Source of the DNA: Anaerolineales bacterium UBA2395
Lineage (GTDB): Bacteria > Chloroflexota > Anaerolineae > Anaerolineales > Villigracilaceae
Direction of reading: 5' to 3'
Assembly (NCBI GenBank): GCA_002343775.1
Contig: DDSH01000006.1
Span: 9,984 to 73,983, forward strand
Length of the DNA stretch: 64,000 nucleotides
Of this stretch, positions 33,093-42,035 are shown in pieces (position 1 is the stretch's first letter; every line of letters begins with the position of its first letter). The position numbers and the translations under genes are program-made. The notes beneath the pieces are model-generated. The model was not told where the DNA came from. It did not search any database and was given only the letters and a program-made list of their open reading frames with translations.

Positions 33093-34487
33093 ATGAATAA
33101 GAACTTGCTCGTGAAGATTCTGACGCTGCTCGTCATCGCTTCTTTCGTTCTGGCTGCTTGTGGCGCTCCCGCAACCGAAGCCCCTGCTGAAGAAGCTGTG
33201 ACCGAAGAAGCAGCTGAAGAAGTTGCGACGGAAGAAGTCGTCGCTGAAGAAACTGGTGAAGAAGTTGAAATTCGCTGGCGCACCCGCCCTGATAATCAGG
33301 AAGAAATTGACGTGTACAGCCAGATCAGCACCGAACTTGATGGTGAACTCGATGGTATTACCCTCACCTACGAACCCGGTGGTTCTGAAGGCGCCAACTA
33401 TCAAGACCAACTCCGCGCTGAAATTGCCGCTGGCACCGCGCCTGATGTGTTCTGGATCCCCGGAACCGACGTGGCTGATTTCGCCACCCGCGGTTTGATC
33501 CTCAACGCTGCCGACCTCGCTGCTGCGACCGAAGGCTACACCGCCGCTGACTTCTACGAAGGTCCCATGTTCCACCTGACCTACAACCCCGAAACCGGCG
33601 CTTCTGGCGACGGCTCTGGTGCGGTTTGGGGTCTGCCCCGCGATGTGTCCACCTTTGCGCTCTACCTCAACCTCGACCTGATCGCTGAAGCCGGCGCTGC
33701 GGATCCCCGCGAACTGGCTGCCAATGGCGAATGGGATTGGGAAGCCTTCCTCGAAGTTTCTCAGGCTACCCGCGCGCTCGGCTCTGACATTTACGGATAC
33801 GGTGCCTCTGCTTGGTGGGGTCCTTACGGTGTTTGGCTGAACGCCTCTGGCGGCGGCTTCTTCACCGAAGACCGTGCTGCCTGCGCGCTTAATACCGAAG
33901 AATCCCTTGCAGGTCTCGACTTCCAGCGCTCCCTCTATCAGGACTTTGATGTTGCCGTACCTTACGGTGAAGATCCCGAACCTGCCTTCCGCGCTGGTAA
34001 GGTTGCCATGTTCCAGAATGGCCGCTGGGCTACCCCGGGCGTCCGCACTGTGGACTTCAACTGGGATGTCGTTGAACTGCCTGCTGGTCCCAATGGCACG
34101 CCGGGCAACTGGCTGTTCTGGGGCGCGTATGTGATCAACGCCAACACCGAACATCCTGAAGAAGCCTGGGCTCTCGTTCAGGCGCTCACCACCGCTCAAA
34201 CCCAGGGCAAGATCTCTGCCCTCGGCGCCAACATCCCCAGCCGCGTGAGCCAGGAAGCGCTCGATGCCTTCCTCACCTTCACCCCGCCTGCCAACAATCA
34301 GGCGTTCTTGAACGGCATCGCTCCTGCCGCTGCTCCGACCGCTGAAGGTCCGTTGTGGGCTGGCTCCTGGCCCGAATTCGACAAGATCATGGGACCCGCC
34401 ATCCAGGGCGTGTTGACCGGCTCCACCTCGGTGGATGACTTCGGCGCCACGATCTGTGACGAAGCCAACAAAGCCTTCAACCAATAA
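33093..34487 (+). CDS. Sugar ABC transporter substrate-binding lipoprotein
   Basis: This 464-residue extracytoplasmic binding protein of family 1 (MalE/UgpB type) has a lipoprotein signal (VLAACGAP; the Cys near 24 would be lipidated) and then a glutamate/alanine-rich linker (about 26-60, many EEA and EE repeats) before the folded lobes. The linker is a low-complexity tether typical of abundant Chloroflexota binding proteins. AAGGAGAAG precedes the ATG. The gene is followed by a strong hairpin that may keep its mRNA more abundant than the permease part. It works with the two permeases downstream. Confidence 0.92.
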   Translation: MNKNLLVKILTLLVIASFVLAACGAPATEAPAEEAVTEEAAEEVATEEVVAEETGEEVEIRWRTRPDNQEEIDVYSQISTELDGELDGITLTYEPGGSEGANYQDQLRAEIAAGTAPDVFWIPGTDVADFATRGLILNAADLAAATEGYTAADFYEGPMFHLTYNPETGASGDGSGAVWGLPRDVSTFALYLNLDLIAEAGAADPRELAANGEWDWEAFLEVSQATRALGSDIYGYGASAWWGPYGVWLNASGGGFFTEDRAACALNTEESLAGLDFQRSLYQDFDVAVPYGEDPEPAFRAGKVAMFQNGRWATPGVRTVDFNWDVVELPAGPNGTPGNWLFWGAYVINANTEHPEEAWALVQALTTAQTQGKISALGANIPSRVSQEALDAFLTFTPPANNQAFLNGIAPAAAPTAEGPLWAGSWPEFDKIMGPAIQGVLTGSTSVDDFGATICDEANKAFNQ

Positions 34488-34505
34488 AGTAGTTTCTGTA
34501 CGTTT

Positions 34506-34536
34506 GTGGGGCAGGCTGCATAGCCTGCCCCACTTT
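34506..34536 (+). terminator. Hairpin between binding protein and permease genes
   Basis: GTGGGGCAGGCT (34506-34517) pairs perfectly with AGCCTGCCCCAC (34522-34533) across a 4-nt loop, with TTT following. In sugar ABC operons such hairpins often reduce read-through or protect the binding-protein mRNA. Confidence 0.7.
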
Positions 34537-34636
34537 CATGGATTACAACGAAATCCCCAAACCACAAAATTGTTTTTGCCGTTTCGAGATTTTTTTGTAA
34601 ACACATTCTGAAGTCCAACTTAACGGAGATGAGAAT

Positions 34637-36310
34637 ATGACGGCTCAATTACGGATAGACACTCAGACCTCATTGAACCTTCGCATCCACACCTTATGGC
34701 GGGCATTGTTTGCCTTGCTGATGGCGGCATCCATCTTCATGGTTTGGTCGGGCTCAGCCGAAACGTCGCTCTGGCAAAAGGTGTTGCTCTCCCTTGTTGC
34801 GGGGCTGGCTGCCATGTACAGCGTGTATGGCGCTTTGCAGATCGAGAAACGCCATCATGCCGGGCGCATGGCAACCCTTGTCCTCGATTATCTTGGCTTT
34901 GTTGCCTGTTTTGTTTTTGTTTTGAATGCAGGTGAATTCTTCATCGGCATCGATGCGTTGGGGGAGAACTTTAGCAGGGGCATTCCATACCTGGGCATCA
35001 CCGCGCTGGGATATTTTCTCGGAATGTTGGAAGAATACTTCCCCAATAAAAAAACAACTGCCGAGACCAGCCTCAAAACCGTCAGCCGCTGGGTGATGTT
35101 GGGGGGCTTCGTCCTCTTCCTCTGGCAGGTGAATACACTCAATGGAGTAACCTTCTTCCTTGGAAAACTTGTGCAACAACCATCCGCGTTGGCGGCGGTT
35201 GCGAGCATGGCGATCTTTGCCGTCTCTCTCTGGTCAATGAACCGCCCCACGGTGGCGCAGGCTCTTAACGTCAAAACCGGGCATGAGCAGATCATCAACG
35301 GCTGGCTTTTCCTGTCGCCTAATTTGCTGGGTTTTCTCATTTTCTTCGCCGGTCCGCTGTTGCTCTCGTTCTATTTCTCCTTCACCGATTCAGATGCCAT
35401 TCGCACGCCCAATTGGGTCGGCTTCGATAATTATGCCAAGATCCTCAACATCAAATTCGTCACGCTTGATTCTCCCGATCAACTCGCGCGTGATGTGGTC
35501 GATATCAAAGTCTATGATGAAGTGGGACGCTTCACCTTTGGGAATACCGGGATTCTCTTTGCCGCCGCCGATAAATTTTTCTGGCTCGCGCTTCGCAACA
35601 CCCTGACCTTTGTGCTGTTCGCTGTTCCCCTGAGTGTGATCCCCGCCTTGATTTTGTCCAACATCCTCAACAGCAAATTGCCCGGCATGAAGTTTTATCG
35701 CGCTGTGTATTTCATGCCCAGCATCGCCGCCGTGGTGGGTATCTCCCTTGTTTGGCAGTGGTTATACAATGCCACCATTGGCTACATCAACTACTTCATC
35801 ACACTGGGCATCGAGTTTTGGAATAATCTCTTCAACGTTGCCGTAGTAGACCCGAAGATCCAATGGGTGTCAGACGAAAATACAGCCCTCTTCGCCATCA
35901 TCATCATCGCCGCCTGGCAGACGATGGGCTTCAACACCGTGCTCTTCCTCGCAGGCTTGCAGAACATCCCCGGCGAGTTGTACGAAGCCGCCACCGTGGA
36001 TGGAGCCGGGGCTTGGGACAAGTTCTGGGGCATCACGCTCCCCATGCTTGCCCCCACAACCTTTTACGTGGTATCCACCACCACCATTCAAGCCATGCAG
36101 GTCTTTGAACAGGTATTCATCCTCATGAACCCGCCGGAGGGACCAAATAACTCGACCATCACCCTGGTCTTGTACCTGTATCGTTCCGGCTTCCAGAACT
36201 TCCAGCAGGGCTATGCCTCTGCCATTGCGTGGGTACTTTTTATCGTCATCTTCGGTTTGACGCTCATCCAGTTCCAGCGCCAGCGCCGTTCCAGTATTTA
36301 TGAAGGGTAA
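34637..36310 (+). CDS. Sugar ABC permease (MalF-like) with extra N-terminal membrane domain
   Basis: This 557-residue permease has a standard MalF-type core from about residue 225 (GWLFLSPNLLGFLIFFAGPLL), with the EAA loop EAATVDGAGAWDKFWGITLPMLAP near 450 that docks the ATPase. It is preceded by about 215 residues with five or six additional membrane segments not found in ordinary permeases of ~300 residues. The first outer loop of the core also carries an insert (about 275-320). GGAGATGAG precedes the ATG. No ATPase gene is in this operon, so a shared MsmK-type ATPase encoded elsewhere is assumed. Confidence 0.88.
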   Translation: MTAQLRIDTQTSLNLRIHTLWRALFALLMAASIFMVWSGSAETSLWQKVLLSLVAGLAAMYSVYGALQIEKRHHAGRMATLVLDYLGFVACFVFVLNAGEFFIGIDALGENFSRGIPYLGITALGYFLGMLEEYFPNKKTTAETSLKTVSRWVMLGGFVLFLWQVNTLNGVTFFLGKLVQQPSALAAVASMAIFAVSLWSMNRPTVAQALNVKTGHEQIINGWLFLSPNLLGFLIFFAGPLLLSFYFSFTDSDAIRTPNWVGFDNYAKILNIKFVTLDSPDQLARDVVDIKVYDEVGRFTFGNTGILFAAADKFFWLALRNTLTFVLFAVPLSVIPALILSNILNSKLPGMKFYRAVYFMPSIAAVVGISLVWQWLYNATIGYINYFITLGIEFWNNLFNVAVVDPKIQWVSDENTALFAIIIIAAWQTMGFNTVLFLAGLQNIPGELYEAATVDGAGAWDKFWGITLPMLAPTTFYVVSTTTIQAMQVFEQVFILMNPPEGPNNSTITLVLYLYRSGFQNFQQGYASAIAWVLFIVIFGLTLIQFQRQRRSSIYEG

Positions 36311-36322
36311 AAGGAGACAACC

Positions 36323-37546
36323 ATGAACATGAAATCCTACCGCTTCGTTCGTTTCCTGAGCAACTTCGGCGTGTACTTTGTGCTGACGTTCTTCGCGCTC
36401 GTCATGATCTTCCCCTTCCTTTACATGCTCTCTACCTCGTTCAAGATTCCCGCCGACACCTTCCGCTACCCGCCGCGCATGTTGCCGCGTGACCCGGTCA
36501 CGATCCAAGTGGAAGGATATGATGAGCCGCTTCCGCTTTACTTTGTGGAAGTGGATGGTACTCGCAAAGAATACGCACTTGCCAAAAGCAATATCAAGGT
36601 CGGCACGTACGCCCCTGCCGATGACCTCACCAACACTGTCGAACGCTTCATCAGTGAAATCAAACCGACAGGCGGTGTGATGAATCAACAGAAGGTCATC
36701 GTCAATGGTGAAGAGGTCAAACTCTTTGATGTCGAAGTGGATGGTCAGATTGTGCCAATGATCCTCGTCAGCCAGACTACGGTGGGGGAGTTCATTGACC
36801 CGCAAAATCCTGAGTCTGAAGCGATCTTTCAAAACGTGCGCTTGAGCGAACCGGTGGAAAATGTCAGTTGGCATCCTGAGAACTATCAGGAGGTCATCGA
36901 GTTGAATAACCTTGGGCGTGCGCTTACCAACACCACGTTGGTTACGGTTTTGGTGGTACTCGGTCAATTGGTCACATCGGTCTTTGGCGGCTATGCTTTT
37001 GCCCGCCTCAAATTCCCCGGGCGCGACACGGTCTTCGTTTTCTACCTCGGCACCATCATGATCCCCTTTGTGATGCTGATCGTGCCGCTCTACCAACTGA
37101 TGGTGCTCATCGGCTGGACCGACCGTCTCGCCTCGCTCATCATCCCGTGGATCTTCACCGCCTACGGAACCTTCCTGATGCGCCAGCACTTCATCACCTT
37201 CCCCAAGGAGATCGAGGAAGCGGCGTTGTTGGATGGCGCTTCACGCTTTGCCATTCTCAAAGACATCATCATCCCCGCCTCTGTCCCCGCCCTTGCCACT
37301 CAAGCGACCTTTACCTTTCTCTACGCCTGGAACTCGTTCATCTGGCCGTTGGTCATCATCAACGTGGGCAATGAGAAGAATCACGTGCTCACGCTTGCTC
37401 TCAACGTGCTGCGCGGACGCGCCTCCGATACGCCTAATCTCATTCTTGCAGGTGCGGCAATCGCCATCGTCCCACCGTTGATCGTCTTCATCCTCGGTCA
37501 GCGCTTCTTTGTGGAAAGCGTGGCAGGCAGCGGCGTGAAGGGATAA
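36323..37546 (+). CDS. Sugar ABC permease (MalG-like) with large outer-loop insertion
   Basis: This 407-residue MalG-type permease is about 130 residues longer than usual. After membrane segment 1 (FVLTFFALVMIFPFLYML) comes a soluble beta-rich stretch of about 150 residues (45-195; contains VEVDGTRKEY and FDVEVDGQIVPM), and then the normal five segments. The EAA loop is EEAALLDGASRFAILKDIIIPASVP near 300. The insertion faces outside and may contact the binding protein. AAAGGAGAC precedes the ATG. The permease in the second sugar operon (52682) has a different insert at the same place. Confidence 0.9.
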   Translation: MNMKSYRFVRFLSNFGVYFVLTFFALVMIFPFLYMLSTSFKIPADTFRYPPRMLPRDPVTIQVEGYDEPLPLYFVEVDGTRKEYALAKSNIKVGTYAPADDLTNTVERFISEIKPTGGVMNQQKVIVNGEEVKLFDVEVDGQIVPMILVSQTTVGEFIDPQNPESEAIFQNVRLSEPVENVSWHPENYQEVIELNNLGRALTNTTLVTVLVVLGQLVTSVFGGYAFARLKFPGRDTVFVFYLGTIMIPFVMLIVPLYQLMVLIGWTDRLASLIIPWIFTAYGTFLMRQHFITFPKEIEEAALLDGASRFAILKDIIIPASVPALATQATFTFLYAWNSFIWPLVIINVGNEKNHVLTLALNVLRGRASDTPNLILAGAAIAIVPPLIVFILGQRFFVESVAGSGVKG

Positions 37547-37550
37547 TGTT

Positions 37551-38315
37551 ATGCAAAAGTACGTGCTTCACAATCCGCACCTTGAAGGCGAAACCTTCTT
37601 GTGGGAAGCGGGCCCGGTGGGTGTGTTCCTTTCACATGGCTACACCGCCACTACCGCTGAAGTACGATTATTCGCCAAACGTCTGCACGAAAAAGGTTAC
37701 AGCGTAGGCGGACCTTTACTGGCAGGTCATGGCAACCGTCCCGAAGATCTGAACCGCGTTACCTGGCAGGATTGGGTCGAGAGCGGAGAAAAAGTCTACG
37801 AGCAGTTGAGATCCCGTTGTGAGCATGTTTTCCTCGGCGGCGAATCGATGGGCGGGCTGGTCGCTTTGTATCTGGCAGGCAGGCATCCCGAAGCAAGCGG
37901 CGTGATGTTGTACGCGCCTGCCATTGAATTGAATGTTTCCACTGTTGATAGAATCAAACTTTATCTCGGTTCATCTTTCATGCCCTATGCAAAGCGCGAA
38001 ACCTTGGAGAAGTCTGAATATTGGCAGGGGTACCATCCCGAGTTGCCGACCAAGGGAATTCTTCAAACACTCAAGTTTCAACAAGCAGTGAGGAACGTTT
38101 TGCCACATATCGCCCAGCCGATTGTTGTGTTTCAGGGGCGAAAGGATGTGACCGTAAATCCGCAGGCAGGGGATATAATCTTGCGCGGCGTTGCTTCTGC
38201 AGTGAAGGAACATCACTGGATGGAGGAATCGGGTCATCCAATTTTGATCGATTCGGAGTTGGATAAGGTTACGAGCCTGACATTGAATTTCATGGAAAGA
38301 ACACTGGCTTTATAA
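37551..38315 (+). CDS. Alpha/beta hydrolase, carboxylesterase/monoacylglycerol lipase type
   Basis: This 254-residue serine hydrolase resembles Est30-like carboxylesterases: an oxyanion motif FLSHGYTATTAE near 25, nucleophile elbow GESMGG near 97-102, and candidate Asp and His in VFQGRKDVTVNP and EESGHPILID. It begins 4 nt after the MalG gene, so it is part of the sugar operon. It could remove acetyl or acyl groups from an imported glycoside; this is an inference from position. Confidence 0.82.
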   Translation: MQKYVLHNPHLEGETFLWEAGPVGVFLSHGYTATTAEVRLFAKRLHEKGYSVGGPLLAGHGNRPEDLNRVTWQDWVESGEKVYEQLRSRCEHVFLGGESMGGLVALYLAGRHPEASGVMLYAPAIELNVSTVDRIKLYLGSSFMPYAKRETLEKSEYWQGYHPELPTKGILQTLKFQQAVRNVLPHIAQPIVVFQGRKDVTVNPQAGDIILRGVASAVKEHHWMEESGHPILIDSELDKVTSLTLNFMERTLAL

Positions 38316-38357
38316 ATATCGTTGCAATTATTTTCATCCTCAAGGAGAGATTTCAAC

Positions 38358-39884
38358 ATGCTTCAAAAGAAGAACGGCCGCTACGAAGTGTACGGCAACC
38401 CCATTACAGAAAGACAATCTCGCGCCGCCGATGCGTGGAAGGACATGCTGGCGAAGAAATTCAAGTACGACCCAAATGAAAAATTCAACCTTACTGTGGA
38501 AGACCATCCCTATGGTTCTGAGATTTTCGGGCTGAAGAACATCGTCCGCGATGGCAGCGGGCAACCCGTGGACAAAAAGAACGGCGTGATCGTCAGCACC
38601 ATTCGCATGGGCTTTGGTCACTATCGCATTGCAATGGCGGGCGTCTCTGCTGCCAAGGCAATGGGGTTTACTCCATATTGGCTCGACCTGCTCGGCATAC
38701 CCGGCATCAGCACCGATGTAATTAATTGGTGTAACACTAACTATAGTAAGTATTCGCGCATCTCACAGCGTTATCCGTGGTTCGACAAATACGTGTGGGA
38801 ATCTCTCACCACTGGCGAACCGTCCCTGCCTGGCTTGGATCAGCTTTTCAATTACATGACCAGCACTTGGCCTTGGCGCTTCCTCAAGACCGAAGTCAAA
38901 GATTTCAAGATGAGCGAACTGTTCAACAATCTCTACGGTGCGCTTCCTTCTGATATGCCCATCCTCACCTCGCACATGTGGAACTGCATGGGCGCCGTCG
39001 CGGGCGGCATGACCAACGTCGTAGACATGATGTTCGATAACTGGCCCATGGCGTTCCAACTCACCGAAGGCGCCAAGCACGCGGTTCAATCACCCTCTGG
39101 CTACTACGGTTTCCGCGTGATGCGCGGCTTCGACGACAAAGGCAAGATCCTCAAGCCTACTCCATCTGATGCGCTCTTCTTCACCGGTCACCACGTGGAC
39201 CATGAACTGGTCGAGAACATCGAAGCGGATTGCGATGATCGCATGCGCCGCATGAAAGCCAAGGAACCCCGCCGCTTCTTGTTGACGATGGGCGGGGCAG
39301 GCGCACAGCGTGAACTCTTCAAAGCCATTGTCGAACACGTCATTCCATTGGTCAAGCAAGATAAGGTGACTCTCTTCGTCAACCTCGGCGACCATAAGAA
39401 CAATTGGGAATGGCTGCAAGAAGAACTCAAAGATTACAAAGACCTCATCCAAACCCACTTCACCTGGGAAGACACCAAGGAATTCACCGACAGCATCCGC
39501 AAGGGACCAGCCAAGGGCTTGCACGTCTTCCTGCATGACAACACCTTCCACGCTGTGTACGCCACCAACTACCTCATGCGCGTGGTCGATGTAATGATCA
39601 CCAAACCCAGCGAACTCGCCTTCTACCCCGTACCCAAGATTTTCAATGCCCGCGTCGGCGGACATGAAATGTGGGGCGCCATCCGTGGTGCAGAAATCGG
39701 CGACAGCACCGTCGAAACTCGTACCATTCCGCAAACCCTGCAAGCCATTGACATGCTCACCGACTACGACGACCTGCTCACCATGTTCTGTGATTGCATC
39801 GTCAAGAACAAAAGCATCGGCATCTACGACGGCGCATACAAGAGCGTGGAATTGGCAACGGGCAAGAAGTTCGTTCGAAAATAA
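38358..39884 (+). CDS. Unknown protein, possible GT-B (MGDG-synthase/MurG-like) glycosyltransferase
   Basis: I do not recognise a named family for this 508-residue protein. It has a GT-B-like pattern: an N-terminal VSTIRMGFGHYRIAMAGVSA near 78, similar to the Gly-His loop of MurG and MGDG synthases; a second Rossmann-like start FLLTMGGAGAQRELFKAIVEHV near 310; and VDVMITKPSELAFYPVP near 410, similar to the donor-binding KPG-T motif of those enzymes. It is soluble. AAGGAGAG precedes the ATG at 38358. Placement between an esterase and a beta-glucosidase in a sugar operon might mean a glycolipid or storage glycoside substrate. Confidence 0.45.
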   Translation: MLQKKNGRYEVYGNPITERQSRAADAWKDMLAKKFKYDPNEKFNLTVEDHPYGSEIFGLKNIVRDGSGQPVDKKNGVIVSTIRMGFGHYRIAMAGVSAAKAMGFTPYWLDLLGIPGISTDVINWCNTNYSKYSRISQRYPWFDKYVWESLTTGEPSLPGLDQLFNYMTSTWPWRFLKTEVKDFKMSELFNNLYGALPSDMPILTSHMWNCMGAVAGGMTNVVDMMFDNWPMAFQLTEGAKHAVQSPSGYYGFRVMRGFDDKGKILKPTPSDALFFTGHHVDHELVENIEADCDDRMRRMKAKEPRRFLLTMGGAGAQRELFKAIVEHVIPLVKQDKVTLFVNLGDHKNNWEWLQEELKDYKDLIQTHFTWEDTKEFTDSIRKGPAKGLHVFLHDNTFHAVYATNYLMRVVDVMITKPSELAFYPVPKIFNARVGGHEMWGAIRGAEIGDSTVETRTIPQTLQAIDMLTDYDDLLTMFCDCIVKNKSIGIYDGAYKSVELATGKKFVRK

Positions 39885-39897
39885 ACTTTTCAAAGTC

Positions 39898-39932
39898 AAA
39901 AGCGGAAGGCTATCATATGCCTTCCGCTTTTT
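39898..39932 (+). terminator. Rho-independent terminator or attenuator before the GH1 gene
   Basis: AAAAGCGGAAGGC (39898-39910) pairs perfectly with GCCTTCCGCTTTT (39919-39931) and T residues follow. It separates the GT-like gene from the beta-glucosidase gene, which begins 15 nt downstream. Confidence 0.8.
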
Positions 39933-39946
39933 TCATGAGGTAAAAA

Positions 39947-41269
39947 ATGACAACCTATAAATTTCCACATAATTTTCTTTGGGGTGCTGCCACTGCTGCA
40001 TATCAAGTGGAAGGCGCATGGAACGAAGACGGCAGGGGCGAATCGATCTGGGATCGTTTCAGCCACACCCCTGGTAAAGTATCGAATGGCGATACAGGCG
40101 ACATCGCTTGTGACCATTACCACCGTTACGAAGAAGATATAGCCCTCATGCACCAGCTTGGGTTAAAAGCCTATCGCTTCTCCACGGCATGGAGTCGTGT
40201 ATTGCCCAACGGGCGCGGACGTATCAACCCCAAAGGGTTGGATTTCTACGACCGGCTCGTAGATCGTCTCTGTGCCGCCAACATTGAGCCACTGCTCACA
40301 CTCTATCACTGGGATCTTCCCCAAGCCCTTCAAGATGAAGGCGGCTGGGAGAATCGCAACACCGCCTACGCCTTCGCCGATTACACCGCGCTGATGGTCA
40401 AACGTCTCGGTGACCGCGTCAAGTTTTGGACGACGTTTAATGAGCCGAGCGTCATCACCTATATAGGTTTCCTCACGGGTGAACATGCCCCCGGTATCAA
40501 AGACCAACGCAGAGCATATCAGGTGGCGCATCATCTTCTGGTGGCACATGGGATGGGGATGCAAACCATCCGCGCCATCAAACCGGATGCAAACGCTGGC
40601 ATTGTGCTTAACCTATGGATGTCAGAACCCGCCTCTGACTCCGCCGAAGATTTGGTTGCTGCTACTAAATTTTGGGATGAAAACGAAACCTTGTTCCTTG
40701 ACCCGCTCTTCAAGGGACATTATCCTCCAGCTGTATATGATATGTTGGGAAAGAACATGCCCAATATACAAGACGGCGATATGGCATTGATTGCACAAAA
40801 GATGGACTATGTTGGCATCAACTATTATTCACGTAACGTGCTCAGCGCCAAAGGCAAGTTGGAAAAAATCGAAGGCTCTGAATACACCGAAATGGGTTGG
40901 GAAGTCTGCGCACCGGCGTTGCGGCGTATGTTGGTCAAGATCAACAGTGAGTACAACCTGCCGCCCATCTACATCACTGAAAATGGCGTGGCATTCAAGG
41001 ACGAGGTCAGTGCTGATGGAAAAGTACACGACCCGCGCCGTATTGATTATCTCAAACAGCATTTCATCCAAACCCGCCTTGCCATGCTCGACGGCGTAGA
41101 CGTGCGCGGCTACATGGTCTGGTCGCTGATGGATAATTTCGAATGGGGGCATGGGTTCTCTAAATGCTTTGGCCTGACATATACGGATTATGCGACCCAA
41201 AAACGTATCGTCAAAGATTCGGGTGAATGGTACGCAAACGTCATTCGGAAAAATGAGGTTGTTGAATAA
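39947..41269 (+). CDS. GH1 beta-glucosidase
   Basis: This 440-residue cytoplasmic beta-glycosidase of family GH1 has the N-terminal signature FLWGAATAAYQVEGA (10-24), the acid/base Glu in TTFNEPSV (about 166) and the nucleophile Glu in YITENGVAF (about 345). It would hydrolyse beta-glucosides or beta-galactosides imported by the ABC system upstream. The terminator-like hairpin just before it suggests that expression is reduced or needs read-through or its own promoter. It is the last gene of the locus. Confidence 0.95.
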   Translation: MTTYKFPHNFLWGAATAAYQVEGAWNEDGRGESIWDRFSHTPGKVSNGDTGDIACDHYHRYEEDIALMHQLGLKAYRFSTAWSRVLPNGRGRINPKGLDFYDRLVDRLCAANIEPLLTLYHWDLPQALQDEGGWENRNTAYAFADYTALMVKRLGDRVKFWTTFNEPSVITYIGFLTGEHAPGIKDQRRAYQVAHHLLVAHGMGMQTIRAIKPDANAGIVLNLWMSEPASDSAEDLVAATKFWDENETLFLDPLFKGHYPPAVYDMLGKNMPNIQDGDMALIAQKMDYVGINYYSRNVLSAKGKLEKIEGSEYTEMGWEVCAPALRRMLVKINSEYNLPPIYITENGVAFKDEVSADGKVHDPRRIDYLKQHFIQTRLAMLDGVDVRGYMVWSLMDNFEWGHGFSKCFGLTYTDYATQKRIVKDSGEWYANVIRKNEVVE

Positions 41270-41396
41270 CGCTTCACCCAATCGCCCCGTCACTATGGAT
41301 GGTATCCCTGCGCTACAAACATCAACGCCCTAACAAAATGGGATGTGTTCGAGTAGCCCTGCATCTGCTGATGATTGAATTCGCCGATCAAGGTAC

Positions 41397-42035
41397 CTAT
41401 TTCCGCATTAATCCCTTTTCCAGGGCAACTGCAATGGCCGCGGCGCGGGAGTCTACCCCCAATTTGCCATAGATGCTCGCCAAATGTGCCTTGACCGTCC
41501 GCTCGGAGATGCCGAGTTGGATGGCGATCTCTTTACTCCGTTCGCCGCGAGCCACCATGGCAAGAACGTCCAATTCACGCTCGGTTAAGTTTACCGATTC
41601 GCTCGACACAGTTTTGGGCGCATTGGCTTGTGAAAGCACACGTGCCATGATCTCGGGCTTGAGCAATGTCTCACCGCGTGCTGCGGCGCGGATGGTATCG
41701 AACAAAGTGGAACGGTCAGTGTCTTTGAGCAGGTAACCGCGTGCGCCCGCCTGCAGCCCGCGCAACATGAGATCGTCTTCATTGAAGGTGGTGAGGATGA
41801 CAACCGCGATCTCTGGCTGTTCGACGCGCAATCTTTCGATGGCGGTCAAGCCGTCCATGGTAGGCATTCTCAAATCCATTAGCACAACATCGGGTTTGAG
41901 TTTCTTGCACAGACGCAGCGCCTCACTGCCATCGGAGGCTTCGCCGACGAGTTCGAGATCGGGTTCGGTATCAAGGACAAGGCGCAGTCCCTGACGGATG
42001 AGGAGATGATCGTCGGCGATGAGGATCTTGATCAT
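41397..42035 (-). CDS. NarL/FixJ-type response regulator
   Basis: This 212-residue response regulator has an N-terminal receiver (phosphorylated Asp in DVVLMDLRMPTMDG near 54; KDTD near 105 with the conserved Lys) and a C-terminal LuxR-type helix-turn-helix (LTERELDVLAMVARGERSKEIA near 148). Its start overlaps the stop of the sensor kinase gene (ATGA). Through the divergent arrangement it probably controls the ABC exporter at 43394. Confidence 0.93.
   Translation of the reverse strand: MIKILIADDHLLIRQGLRLVLDTEPDLELVGEASDGSEALRLCKKLKPDVVLMDLRMPTMDGLTAIERLRVEQPEIAVVILTTFNEDDLMLRGLQAGARGYLLKDTDRSTLFDTIRAAARGETLLKPEIMARVLSQANAPKTVSSESVNLTERELDVLAMVARGERSKEIAIQLGISERTVKAHLASIYGKLGVDSRAAAIAVALEKGLMRK

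Noticed and set aside
33018..34484. A 488-codon open frame on the minus strand opposite the sugar-binding protein gene
   Set aside because: It mirrors the plus-strand gene almost exactly, has no recognisable domain, and the plus strand has a signal peptide, lipobox and operon context. It is a by-product of codon usage.
35870..37189. A 439-codon minus-strand open frame across the two permease genes
   Set aside because: It spans the boundary of two well-supported membrane-protein genes and its product is full of His/Asp/Glu runs without any domain.
41270..41396. Terminator or small RNA between the GH1 gene and the response regulator
   Set aside because: No convincing hairpin with a T tail and no conserved RNA motif was visible in this 127-nt gap.
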